Shown in pieces: positions 34,101-43,951 of a stretch of 64,000 bases of DNA (the stretch's first letter is position 1; each line of letters begins with the position of its first letter). The stretch spans positions 2,852,001 to 2,916,000 of the forward strand of contig NC_088304.1 of assembly GCF_032854445.1 (NCBI RefSeq), in the 5' to 3' direction. This stretch comes from Liolophura sinensis. Its lineage: Eukaryota; Mollusca; Polyplacophora; Chitonida; Chitonidae. The notes beneath the pieces are model-generated. The model saw nothing but the letters and a program-made list of their open reading frames with translations, searched no databases and had not been told where the DNA came from. Both the position numbers and the translations under genes were made by a program.

Positions 34101-37100
34101 GACGGCCAAAAAAATCCAAGGACTTTTCAAGTACTTTCAAGTACTTAAAATACAAATTCAAGTACCTCAAACGGCAGTCACAATCTCCGCCTTCACGTAC
34201 AAACTGCAACAAGAGGCACAGCTTGAATGCGTTTTTAGGTAATTTTGTAAATGTGGTACAGCCATGCCGTGGCATTCGACCAGTAGGCAGCCTTGTGTTG
34301 GTACCATAACCTTCAGTCGGTGCTGACATCACTGATAATCAGACAACCCATCATAGATTCTTATAAATTTTCCGCTATCCGTCAGAATAAAAAGCTCAGC
34401 TTAAAGTAATTCTGCACAACGCAGGTGTTTGTAAACAGCGACACTGTCAATCATGAGTGGTAAAGGGTGACTTGCCCATACTGGAGACATCTATACTTCA
34501 GAGGCACAATAAGCACTGACTGACACTGCCGGCGTCGTGCACAAGCCATCCTTGAAATCTGGGAACTGCAGGCATTCATCACTAAAATGACAGCTGCCGG
34601 CATCTCTAATGCTTTTGTTTTCACGCGCCAACTCACTCTCAATGACTACAGTGTAAGTTCTTACCGCCAAACAAAAACAATGCGATCTTAGCGCCCTCTA
34701 AGGGAGAAAAGAAAGTAGTGGCGAAAACTATGACCGCATGCATACCACTGGCGGCCGCTTTAGGGGCATGCCTGTTGCCAATTAATTCACAGATTCTTAC
34801 CACCAAATAACTTTCTTCATGTGACAAAAACAAAATCAAGTACTTTCAAGGACCTCCACACAAAAATGGTAAAATTCAAGCACTTTCCAGTACTTGTATT
34901 ACCAAAATATAATTCAAGTACTTTCAAGGTTTTCAAGGACCTGTGCAAACCCTGGGGTTATGGATAACAGAAAACCAGAGTCATGTAGAGTCATGGATGA
35001 CAGAAAATCACAGTCATGTAGAGTCATGGATGACAGAAAACCACAGTCAAGTAGAGTCATGGATGACAGAAAACCAGAGTCATGTAGAGTCATAGATGAC
35101 AGAAAACCACAGTCATGTACAGTCATGGACAACAGAAAACCACAGTCATGTAGAGTCATAGATGACAGAAAACCACTGTCATGTACAGTCATGGACGACA
35201 GAAAACCACAGTCATGTAGAGTCATGGATGACAGAAAACCACAGTCATGTAGAGTCATAGATGACAGAAAACCAGTCATGTAGAGTCATGGATGACAGAA
35301 AACCAGAGTCATGAACGACAGAAAACCACAGTCATGTAGAGTCATGGATGACAGAAAACCACAATCATGTAGAGTCATGGATGACAGAAAACCACAGTCA
35401 TGAATGACAGAAAACCACAGTTATGTAGAGTCACAGACGACAGAAAATCACAGTCATGTAGAGTCATGGATGACAGAAAACCACAGTCATGTAGAGTCAT
35501 GGACGACAGAAAATCACAGTCATGGATGACAGAAAGCCAGGGTCATGGAAAACAAAATTGGCAGTTAAGTGCAATGACCTGTGACCTAATTCATAGTTTA
35601 CACTAGCCAGCAACGCTGGCCGCCCTCACTGGCAGTACAACAGGAGTAAAACTACTGGTTTTAATACATAGGTCAGGAACCAGGCCTTTAGGCTGGCAAT
35701 AAATAGAGTGTGTGGTGGGGGGTGTGGAGGGGGAGGTCTTTGGGGTGCTGCTATATAGAGAGACTGGAATGTATAATAACAGTCTGAGATTGGAGCATTT
35801 AATGAATAAAAATCAACGCTTCTCGATAAAAGCAGATTTGGACATTCACATGTAAATATTACTGTGCAAAGCCATCAAAAAGGGGTCAATTTAGGAAGTA
35901 CTCACCGACTCGAGTCGCTGGAGAAGGAAAAACTATGTACCCCGGCTTTATGACCCTTGAGTTCAAATGCTCGTGCCACCTCCTTAAAGTTACCTCCCTT
36001 GTCAAAGCACACCTCCCATACCTTCACGTCAGGTGTAAAGCCTAAGACAACAGAGAGCACATCACACTCAAATTTATTTATCACAGGAAGGAACAACACA
36101 CTGTAACTGATACAAATCAATAATAAATTGCCCAAAATTTGGTGTGTAAAGTCTTTTTTTGCTGCCAGCCTGCCACTTTGGTGTACAGGTATTTTGACGG
36201 TCAACCTATGTCAAGATTTTTATGGCTTCTTTCTCACAGGCTGGGCCAGGTATTCACCAAAGCTTATTGGCCATGGAATGATTGGGACTGAGCTACAGCA
36301 CTAAACGCTAACATTGTCACTTATGGAAAATTAATGAGGGTCTGTGAACAGTGGAGAAACTATAGAATACAGATGTTCACAAAAGATACTGCTAAATATC
36401 CTTCTGTAGAATACTTGCTATTCACATTACACTGGCTAGATTACCTGATGACGCCACAAATCTGCCACAAGGTGACAAAGCGCCGTGAGAGTTGTTCATC
36501 TGATGAGTGTCTATGGTTGCCAGCAAATCACCTGCAACATTTTAGAAAGATGCTCTGAGGTTTGTTTAGAAGCTAAAATAGTATCTGTAAGCTTCAGGAC
36601 TAAAAGATATGTATTGTGACCTTTGCCTACACAATGCATTTCTTCATTCCAATTCTAAAAGACAACATCAGACTAAATGTATAAAATTCACATGAAATTT
36701 AAAAAGCATAACCTTCTATCTTTGTGATGTAAGTAAGCAAATTTGCACACATTGAGAAAATTGCCAGTGTTGCCATGCAATCAATTTGGATCAATCACTC
36801 AAACCTTGGACTGACTCTTAACCATACATGTATGTGTGCGGGATACTTTCACCCACTGACCCATTCACCCTCTCACCCATCGACCCATTCACCAATCGGC
36901 CCATTCACCCTCTCACCAATTGACCAATTTACCCTCTCACCAATCGTCCCATTTACCCTCTCACCAATCGTTCCATTTACCCTCTCACGAATCGACCCAT
37001 TTACCCACTCACCAATTGACCCATTTACCCTCTCACCCATCGACCCATTCACCCTCTCACCCATCGACCCATTCACCCTCTCACCAATTGACCCATTCAC

Positions 37101-40100
37101 CCTCTCACCAATCTTTCCCATTCACCCTCTCACCAATTGACCCATTCACCCTCTCACCAATTGGCCCATTCACCTCTCACCAATTGGCCCATTCACCCTC
37201 TCACCAATTGGCCCATTCACCCTCTCACCAATTGGCCCATTCACCCTCTCACCAATTGGCCCATTCACCCTCTCACCAATTGACCCATTCACCCTCTCAC
37301 CAATTGGCCCATTCACCTCTCACCAATTGGCCCATTCACCCTCTCCCAATCAACCCACCCTCTCACCAAACGGCCCACCCTCCCACTGGCCCATACACTA
37401 ACCAATCAACATATCCTCTCACCAATCGCCACACCTTCTCACCAAATGCCACACCCTCTCACCAATCACCACACCCTCTCACCAATCTTTCCCATTCACC
37501 CTCTCACCAATCGACCCATTCACCCTCTCACCAATCGGCCCACCCTCCCACTGGCCCATACACTAACCAATCAACATACCCTCTCACCAATCGCCACACC
37601 TTCTCACCAATTGCCACACCCTCTCACCAATCACCACACAGTCTCACCAATCTTTCCCATTCACCCTCTCACCAATCGACCCATTCACCCTCTCACCAAT
37701 CGGCCCACCCTCCCACTGGCCCATACACTAACCAATCAACATACCCTCTCACCAATCGCCACACCTTCTCACCAATTGCCACACCCTCTCACCAATCACC
37801 ACACAGTCTCACCAATCTTTCCCATTCACCCTCTCACCAATCGACCCATTCACCCTCTCACCAATCGGCCCATTCACCCTCTCGCCAATCGACCCACTCA
37901 CCCTCTCATCAATCGACCCATGCGCCCTTTCACCAATCAATCCATTCACCCTCTCACCAATCGGCCCATTCACTCTCTCACCAATCGACTCATTCACTCT
38001 CTCACCAACTGACCCAGTCTCCCACCAAGCGACCCACCCTCTCATCAATCCACCCACCCTCTCACCAATCAACCCACCCTCTCACTGGCCCACACACTAA
38101 CCAATCAACACACCTTCTCACCAACTGCCACACCCTCTCACCAATCACCACACCAATCACTCTCTCACCAATCACCACACCCTCTCACCAATCAACTCGC
38201 CCTCATTATATTCAACCCGCCCTCTCACCAATCAACCCGCCCTCTCACCAATTGGCCCCAACTATCACTTGCCTGCCCACTCACCTTTCAGGTCCCAGAT
38301 CAGCATAGTGGTATCACTGTGACAGGTCATGATGAACTTCCCAGAGCTCGCAATCCCAATGTTGATAATCTCTGCATCGCTTTTCTGAAAACAAGAACAT
38401 TGCCAGTTTCATGCATAATTAAATAGAAGATAATGCACAGTGAAGGTTGAATATCATAAATGTTGTTTCAGTGAGAGGCGGAAATGATAACCCACTCTAC
38501 AAGTATATAAATGCGTATCAGTTATCTGTTGCATTCGTGGAAAAAATAAGCAATGTGCTATCTTCGTCGTATTTCTGATTCTATTCATACGTGCTGCATT
38601 TTCGTTCACATCCGCGCTCACAAAACCTTTTTACAGTTTTGAATGCTGTCTATAAGTAATTATACATTCTACAAAGGTGCTTAATGCTGATGCAATATAG
38701 GTACGTAATATTTACGTAAATTAAGCACATGAAGAATTTCTACCTCTTTTTTTTTGGCAAACTATATATTGTGCAGAAGTGCGGGGCCTTGTGATGCAGT
38801 CCATGAAGTGTCAAGATCTCCAGAAGTGTAATAGCAAAATGTAATAACAAAAGTTGATATCTAACTAGTGAAGATATCATTTCTATCAGTGAAGGAAATA
38901 CTGGGATTTTACTGGTATATAAATAATAAACCACAATATTGGTTAAAGTGACCGCTGCCTTGAATATTCAAACTATAATTATCTCATGTAGATGCACTGC
39001 TTCAATTCAGATGGGTACAGATGTCATTTTAGAGAGTGTGACCACTGCATGTTTTGAACCAGCAACCTCAGAGTCTTGCACCAAATCGCCAGCAATACAT
39101 GTCATCCGTCTAGACCACTCGACCAACAGGCCTTCCACAAAAATAAAAGGTAGTTGACCGGTAGACTTTACAGCGAACATGCATTACCCTCTGATGATCA
39201 CAAATGATGTCACTCCCTCAGGTCAATATATCAGATAGGTACAGATGTCAGATGTCATTTTAGAAAGTGGATCAAGTAACAGTATTAGCGTTAATAGGGA
39301 TTAGACTTTCTGAATATAGCACAGATTCTAGTGCTGAAATTTTGCTGTGACCACTGCGGGTTTAGAACCAACGACCTCAGAGTCTTGCACCAAATCACCA
39401 GCAATAAATGTCATCTGTTTAGACCACACGATCAACAGGCCTTCCACAAAAATAGAAGGTAGTTCACCGGTAGACTATACAGTGAACATGCATTACCCCT
39501 CCGATGATCACAAAAGTTTCTATTTTTGTGCAAGGTCTGTTGGTCGAGTGGTCTAGACGGATGACATGTATTTTTTGCTGGGGATTTGGTGCCTGACTCT
39601 GAGGTCACTGTTTCGAAACCCGCAGTGGTCTCAGCAAAATTCAGCACTAGAATCTGCGCTACATTCAGAAAATGTAATCCCTATTAACGATAATAATGTT
39701 ATTGCTTCAGTTGTTTTCAACATTTGTGATCATGAAGCCTCTGGAGTTACCCTAGTGTTGTTTTGATATAAAATCCAAAATGGTCAGAAGGAAATTCATC
39801 TGAATCTTTACATTTGGGACAACAAGACGGCCTTAAAAAATGCTAGTCGCAGAAGGACCTAATTTTTGGATGTTTTTTTCTGACTCCCATCTTGTTAGTC
39901 AAACCACCCATGCAAACACTTGTAAGAATGAGTTTTACACCACACTGAAGAATATTTCACTTATACAACAGCAGCAAGTAGTATGGTGAGAGGAAAACAG
40001 GAGAAGCCCATGACCATCTGCCATTATTGGATGACACAATTGACCAGAGAGGAAAACAGCAAGAGCTGGACTGGAACTCACAGTGACTGCACTGGTGTGG

Positions 40101-43100
40101 AGCTCCTGAGTCATTCTACTGTGCTAGCACTCTAACCACTCCGTCACTGAGGCCCAATTCCCTCTTGAACCAGAAAACGGCCTCAAAGCAGTTTTACTGG
40201 GTAAATATCAAAAGAAATGAGTTCCAAAACAAGATGAGATACCATCCTCTCTGAGCTGACCACTATACAACTCTGTGAAGTCTGCTCCGAGTTGATACTG
40301 AAAACAAGGAGAGACATTTTCCTGATTGATGTCTAAGAGGTGATAATAAAAATGTATCTTACCTTTTCAAACTGAACCGCCATGGTAATGTTTCCAGCTG
40401 AGCCATCATCTTTCTTGCCTATTTTGTAAACACGTAGAGCATTTTCAACACTGGTGCTTACCAAATATGCCCTGAAAATAGAAAGAGTGAAAAACAAAAA
40501 TAATGAAATGAGTTGTAAAAGACTTTGCAGGCACTGTTTACATTTTCTTGTAACTACATTGGTTGCTTTACTATTCAATCCATTACAAATGTACATTGTA
40601 GTCAAAGTTCAGTTAAATATCCAACATCATTAGCAAATAATTACACTCTTAATGCTAATAAGTCCTGATTTGTCAAATTTCCCACACACACATGTACACT
40701 GACAAAAATGAAGGCTCTCTTAACCATGTATTTTGGATACTGTAACTTACTAATAAATACAGCACTATGAAACTGTTAACAGATGTACACTAACAAAAAT
40801 GCAAGATCTCTTGATCCTCAGAAGTTCAGATTTCCACACACGCACAATGACAGAAAAGAAGGTTCTTTCCACTCTCAGGGGCGTCAGTCTTACCTGCTGT
40901 CAGGACTAAACTTCACATGGGTGGCGTGGTCATACTCAACATTTCCTCGTATCACCCTGAGACAAACAAATCGAAAGTGACACGATAAATATTTACAGTT
41001 ACTTTCATGCTCAACTCAATTATCTATTTCCATGTTTGCAATAAAATGCAACAATCATTAAATACAATTTTAAATAAATTATGTACTTTTCCAATTTCAA
41101 GAAAATTTTTCCTGAAATATTTCCTCTCACATTTCTGTCCTTAATAAAATTAATAAATCACTAACTGACTGCCAAAGAAATCGTCACTCACTTGTGTTCT
41201 TTTTGGTTGAATTCTTTTACACTCCACAGCAAAACTGTTCTGTCTGGAAAAAAGAAGCACTATTGTAATAGACGTTTGGGACATTTGAGTAGCATCAGAA
41301 GTACACCTTCAAATATTTAGAACTACAGTACACTGAAAACAGAAAGAATTTCTTCACAGCAAGACGTAACATTATACATGTAGCAAAGACAGCATTAATA
41401 ATTACCCTCAGCAGCTGTTGCCAAGTATTTTCCATTGGAGCTAAAATCGAAACTCAACACACGCCCACTATGACCCTTCAGTGAGCTTGACAACCAGGGA
41501 TGGGAAAACATGACTTGAGGGGCTTTTTTGGAACGTGGCTGGCTCTTTTGCTTCTTGCTATGCTTATCTCCCCTGGACTGCTCTTTGCTTTCACTCTTGT
41601 TGGATGAACTGTTATCATCTGGAACAGAAAATAAATATGATACCACAATGGGCCTGGGTCTCCTAGCACAAGATCATAATCCCAGCCTTAACTTTACAAT
41701 CAACACTTTTCTTGGCGCAAAGGGATTGTAAGCTATGATAGTGGTAACTTATAATCAGAAATTACAATCGGGTTTACCCTGTTCTAAACATTCACAATCA
41801 CCCCCAAATTAATGTTAATGTCATTGAGGCAGAATAGAACAAACAATTTCCTCAGTCTAGTGAGCAAGAAAACATGTTTCAGTGAAGGCTTGCGGCAGCT
41901 GTCTCATTATCCAAGATTTTCTGCATATAACTTTTCAGAAATGAATTTAAACGTGTATGACTGACTGCAAAGATCCATTCTGCCATATTAGATTAGATTT
42001 AAAGCAAGGCTGACTTTGTTTCACAAAGCGCTTTGATCGACCAACTGGGTTTTTCTGTTCAATAACTAAATGTCTGAACTAAAAAATCTGAACATGTTGA
42101 AAATAGACCTCAATGTTTAGTTTAATTGAACTATTGCCTTATGTAGACACTGACAGACTGCTGGTTGATAACTCTTCACTTGGTTTCCAATGTGCAATTT
42201 AATTGTTTTAAAAAGATATTTTTTTACATTTTTTCACATTTTGTTAGCAGCAGAATCATTATGGTGTATGTAAAGCTGGTTTGCTATGACAGCAGTGTTT
42301 GAGGTAAGATTGAGAATTGCCCACTGGCTGTCTATTGTTAGAGGTGTCACCAACTGGGCAGAGGCCCTTGGCTGATAAGGGCATGCAATGGGCGATGCAT
42401 GTATACTTACTTCAGAGATGACTGCAATTGCAATCCATCTATTTATTTGATTGGTGTTTTCACCGTACTCAAGAATATTTCATTTATACGACAGTGGCAA
42501 GCATTGTTGTGGGAGGAGAGCGGACAGAGCCAGGGGAAACTCATGCCATTCACAGGTGGCTGGCAGACCTTCCCACGTACGACTAGAGAGGAAGCCAGCA
42601 TGAGCTGGACTTGCTCATGGGTCATTGCCTCACTTACGTACGCTAACCACCTCGGCCATGGATTATGACATAGACCTCATTTGAAAACGATGGTAAGAAA
42701 AAGTTTATGACATTTTCCAAATATACAGGCTAACATAGCGTACAAGTCAAAATTTGGAATATGATTGCGATTTCATTTAAAATTTTGTGCAGTTGCTGTG
42801 GCCTGTATTACATCCCGCCAAACATTAGGCATCAAACCAATCAGCTAACCCATGAATTTTATTAACTGCTTGTTGCACTTTTCCAGTTTTCATCTTGTCA
42901 AAATTACGGGTACCATAGACACTGATAAAAATTCCTTCCAGTTCAATTAATTAATTCAGCAGCATCAAAATATACAGGAAACCGAAACTGGTCGGGCCTA
43001 TGTTGATGTTGTACTGAGCATCATGTTTGCCACGCACGCAGTTTAGATGCATCACACCATCATATATGACAGCGGAGCTCATCAACAAACTTGTACTGTA

Positions 43101-43225
43101 CCTTCACGTTCCCCTTTATCTCTACTCTTGATGACACTGCAAAATAATCCTAGCAGCAAAACGATCGCGCCTACAGCCGCAGTGACAGCGATTACCGGCA
43201 AAGATCCCGAATCCACGTCGGCCAT
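30969..43225 (-). CDS. TBL2: TBL2, transducin beta-like protein 2 (complete, 11 exons)
   Basis: The 445-residue WD40 protein is close to human TBL2 (447). Coding exons, 5' to 3': 43102-43225, 41406-41618, 41192-41243, 40894-40956, 40363-40471, 38285-38384, 36445-36531, 35906-36041, 33119-33168, 32083-32265, 30969-31189. All introns are GT-AG and all phases agree. Residues about 9-31 form a single N-terminal membrane anchor, then comes a Lys/Ser-rich linker (about 43-80), then seven WD-type blades (about 88-400) and a charged helical tail (about 403-438). Family hallmarks are SPCGRFVASSGFTPDVKVWE and MASVSKDGTWRFWDTD. Known for the family: TBL2 is an ER membrane protein that associates with PERK under ER stress and supports ATF4 translation. 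The gene is head to head with POLD4. Its introns contain minisatellites, SINEs and a MITE, which explains the 12-kb span. Confidence 0.96.
32083..32265 (-). CDS. TBL2: TBL2 exon 10
   Basis: Codes residues 313-372, with GQDPYLLYTGNFE and the blade SLISLSPDGRTVAIAADTS. The acceptor is TTCTTCAG and the donor G|GTACGT, phase 1. Confidence 0.93.
32412..32567 (-). mobile_element. SINE family A, truncated copy with TSD, TBL2 intron 9
   Basis: The minus-strand tail and part of the body are present, with the head missing. A 9-bp duplication, GTTCAGATA, lies at 32403-32411 and 32568-32576, which indicates insertion of an already 5'-truncated copy. Confidence 0.85.
33119..33168 (-). CDS. TBL2: TBL2 exon 9
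   Basis: A 50-bp exon coding 16 full codons, MASVSKDGTWRFWDTD, the most conserved blade end of the family. The donor is GATA|GTGAGT. Confidence 0.95.
33368..34100. repeat. Minisatellite, 23-bp unit, in TBL2 intron 8
   Basis: The unit is ATCATGGATTACAGAAAACC plus AGA. Variants have GATGACAG or GATAACAG, and some units are lengthened. Because 23 is not a multiple of three, all three frames rotate and short ORFs appear. Confidence 0.9.
34101..34955. mobile_element. hAT-like non-autonomous element (MITE) inside the intron 8 minisatellite
   Basis: The left end reads GGCCAAAAAAATCCAAGGAC and CAAGTACTTTCAAGTACTT. The right end, read in reverse, gives CAGGGTTTGCACAGGTCCTT and GAAAACCTTGAAAGTACTTG. 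Inverted, degenerate CCTTGAAAGTACTTGAATT-type ends and a terminal CAGGGTTTG are typical of widespread hAT-derived MITEs. There is no transposase frame. Flanking 8-bp duplications could not be recognised, probably because the target is a repeat. Confidence 0.55.
34965..35550. repeat. Minisatellite, 33-bp unit, in TBL2 intron 8
   Basis: The unit is CATGTAGAGTCATGGATGAC plus AGAAAACCACAGT. It contains the 23-bp unit of the neighbouring array enlarged by a TGTAGAGTCA-type block. The 33-bp length keeps an 11-residue frame open on both strands, which does not indicate coding. Confidence 0.9.
35906..36041 (-). CDS. TBL2: TBL2 exon 8
   Basis: Codes residues 251-294, FTPDVKVWEVCFDKGG through the ELKGHKAGVHSFSF blade start. 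The acceptor is GTCTTAG and the donor CG|GTGAGT, phase 2. Confidence 0.95.
36445..36531 (-). CDS. TBL2: TBL2 exon 7
   Basis: Codes residues 222-249, DLLATIDTHQMNNSHGALSP then CGRFVASS. No ATG-started ORF reveals it; it was found because exon 6 ends in phase 1 and exon 8 begins with two bases. Both splice sites fit (TTGCAG, G|GTAATC). Confidence 0.92.
36847..38275. repeat. Minisatellite, 24-bp unit with a 165-bp higher-order unit, in TBL2 intron 6
   Basis: The basic unit is ACCCTCTCACCAATTGGCCC plus ATTC. Near 37381-37880 three 165-bp higher-order units follow one another, each including CCCACTGGCCCATACACTAA; this motif starts at about 37382, 37547 and 37712. The array runs up to the donor of exon 6 at 38284. 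Read on the gene strand, most units contain GGTGAGAGGG, which resembles the true donor GGTGAGTGGG. A 462-codon plus-strand ORF through it is an artefact. Confidence 0.92.
38285..38384 (-). CDS. TBL2: TBL2 exon 6
   Basis: Codes residues 188-220, KSDAEIINIGIASSGKFIMT and CHSDTTMLIWDLK. The acceptor is GTTTTCAG and the donor AAAG|GTGAGT. The minisatellite begins almost at its donor. Confidence 0.95.
39007..39205 (-). repeat. SINE-like element, family C, copy 1 (TBL2 intron 5)
   Basis: Block order AACCTCAGAGTCTTGCACCA, TGTCATCCGTCTAGACCACT and GACCAACAGGCCTTCCACAA. In reverse this has a tRNA-like beginning (GTTGGTCGAGTGGTCTAGAC). A second copy in the same orientation is at 39279-39515. Confidence 0.6.
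39279..39705. repeat. Inverted pair of family C elements (TBL2 intron 5)
   Basis: The left arm (about 39279-39455, minus orientation) and right arm (about 39520-39705, plus orientation) are imperfect reverse complements separated by ~65 bp. Paired motifs are CACAGATTCTAGTGCTGAAA and TTCAGCACTAGAATCTGCGC. The right arm has A-box-like GGTCGAGTGGTC and B-box-like GTTTCGAAACCC, as in a tRNA-derived SINE with a long variable arm. Confidence 0.65.
39929..40156 (-). mobile_element. SINE family A, old copy, TBL2 intron 5
   Basis: The diverged body (GAATATTTCACTTATACAAC) and the head (CACTCCGTCACTGAGGCCC read on plus) are still recognisable. Confidence 0.7.
40363..40471 (-). CDS. TBL2: TBL2 exon 5
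   Basis: Codes residues 152-187, AYLVSTSVENALRVYKIGKK and the linker to AVQFEK. The donor is AAG|GTAAGA, phase 0, joining directly to exon 6. Confidence 0.95.
40894..40956 (-). CDS. TBL2: TBL2 exon 4
   Basis: Codes residues 131-150, VIRGNVEYDHATHVKFSPDS. The acceptor is TGTCTCAG and the donor AG|GTAAGA, phase 2. Confidence 0.95.
41192..41243 (-). CDS. TBL2: TBL2 exon 3
   Basis: Codes residues 114-129, RTVLLWSVKEFNQKEH. The acceptor is TTTTTCCAG and the donor AA|GTGAGT. Confidence 0.94.
41406..41618 (-). CDS. TBL2: TBL2 exon 2
   Basis: Codes residues 43-112: a Lys/Ser-rich linker, then LKGHSGRVLSFDFSSNGKYL of the first blade. The acceptor is CTGTTCCAG and the donor G|GTAATT, phase 1. Confidence 0.94.
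42438..42661 (-). mobile_element. SINE family A copy, TBL2 intron 1
   Basis: The tail, body and a decayed head are all in reverse orientation (ATTTATTTGATTGGTGTTTT, CACGTACGACTAGAGAGGAA). Confidence 0.8.
43102..43225 (-). CDS. TBL2: TBL2 exon 1 (start and membrane anchor)
   Basis: Codes residues 1-41, starting MADVDSGSLPVIAVTAAVGA, with a hydrophobic helix at about 9-31 followed by KSRDKGER. The basic residues after the helix fit a type I-like or signal-anchor topology as known for the family. The donor is G|GTACAG, phase 1. Confidence 0.93.
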
Positions 43226-43664
43226 GCTTTCCTTTCTCGTTTCACAATCCGCCGAACTTTTTCGTAAGCTCCGCTCTCATTGGCTACCACATGATCTTCT
43301 TGGGTTCAAAGATCAAACCTAGCACAGTAACGGAAAGTTGTAATCTACATAATATTTATCAGTCGACATAATGCACTAAATTACTTACTAGCATCACACA
43401 CTAAAATAATATTTTGAAATACCTTCTTCATTTAATTACATGCTGAGCCAAAACATTTTCATATTTTATTTTAATATTTCTCGTTCGTATTTCAAGTCAG
43501 TCTTTCGGCGGGTACTTAAATAGGTCAACAAATATTTCAAAGCGAAGCGTGGCTGTACTTGTTAGGAAAAGAGCTAGGATTTAAATCTGTCAGTTTTGTG
43601 TTGTCTTCCATCATTGATAAAGAGACTGCCGATGGGTATAGTGTAACGTAATCCAAAAGCAATC
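43226..43664. promoter_or_regulatory. Probable bidirectional promoter of TBL2 and POLD4
   Basis: Only 439 bp separate the divergent start codons, so both 5' UTRs and core promoters must lie here or overlap, unless there are upstream non-coding exons. No clear TATA box is positioned for either gene. The transcription starts cannot be set from sequence alone. Confidence 0.6.
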
Positions 43665-43761
43665 ATGTCTAAGTTACTAACAGACACATACAAGCAGGTA
43701 AAGAAAAGTAATCGGTCCACAAATGATGCCAACGTCAAAATCCAGAGTGATGCTCGAAATG
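43665..43761 (+). CDS. POLD4: POLD4 exon 1
   Basis: Codes residues 1-32 with the PCNA-interacting N-terminus. The donor is AATG|GTAAGA, phase 1. Confidence 0.92.
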
Positions 43762-43916
43762 GTAAGACAGCCAAGGAAATCAACAATCTCTGTAAGGCCA
43801 TGACTACGTATCCCGCTACAGCTAGTATCACTGCCCAGTTTAGTCTGGTTCCATAAGCGTACCTTGAACCCTGATGAATAGTCTTGAGTACAGCACCAAT
43901 CAAAACACCAATGAAA

Positions 43917-43951
<35 letters not shown>

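Noticed and set aside
33368-35550. CRISPR-like array
   Set aside because: Direct tandem units without unique spacers, inside an animal intron.
36920-38308. 462-codon plus-strand ORF
   Set aside because: It lies in the 24-bp minisatellite of TBL2 intron 6, runs antisense into exon 6, and its length follows from a unit divisible by three.
40257-40312. Extra TBL2 exon (YQLGADFTELYSGQLRED)
   Set aside because: It has an acceptor-like start, but exons 5 and 6 join in phase 0 without it and the family has no such insert.
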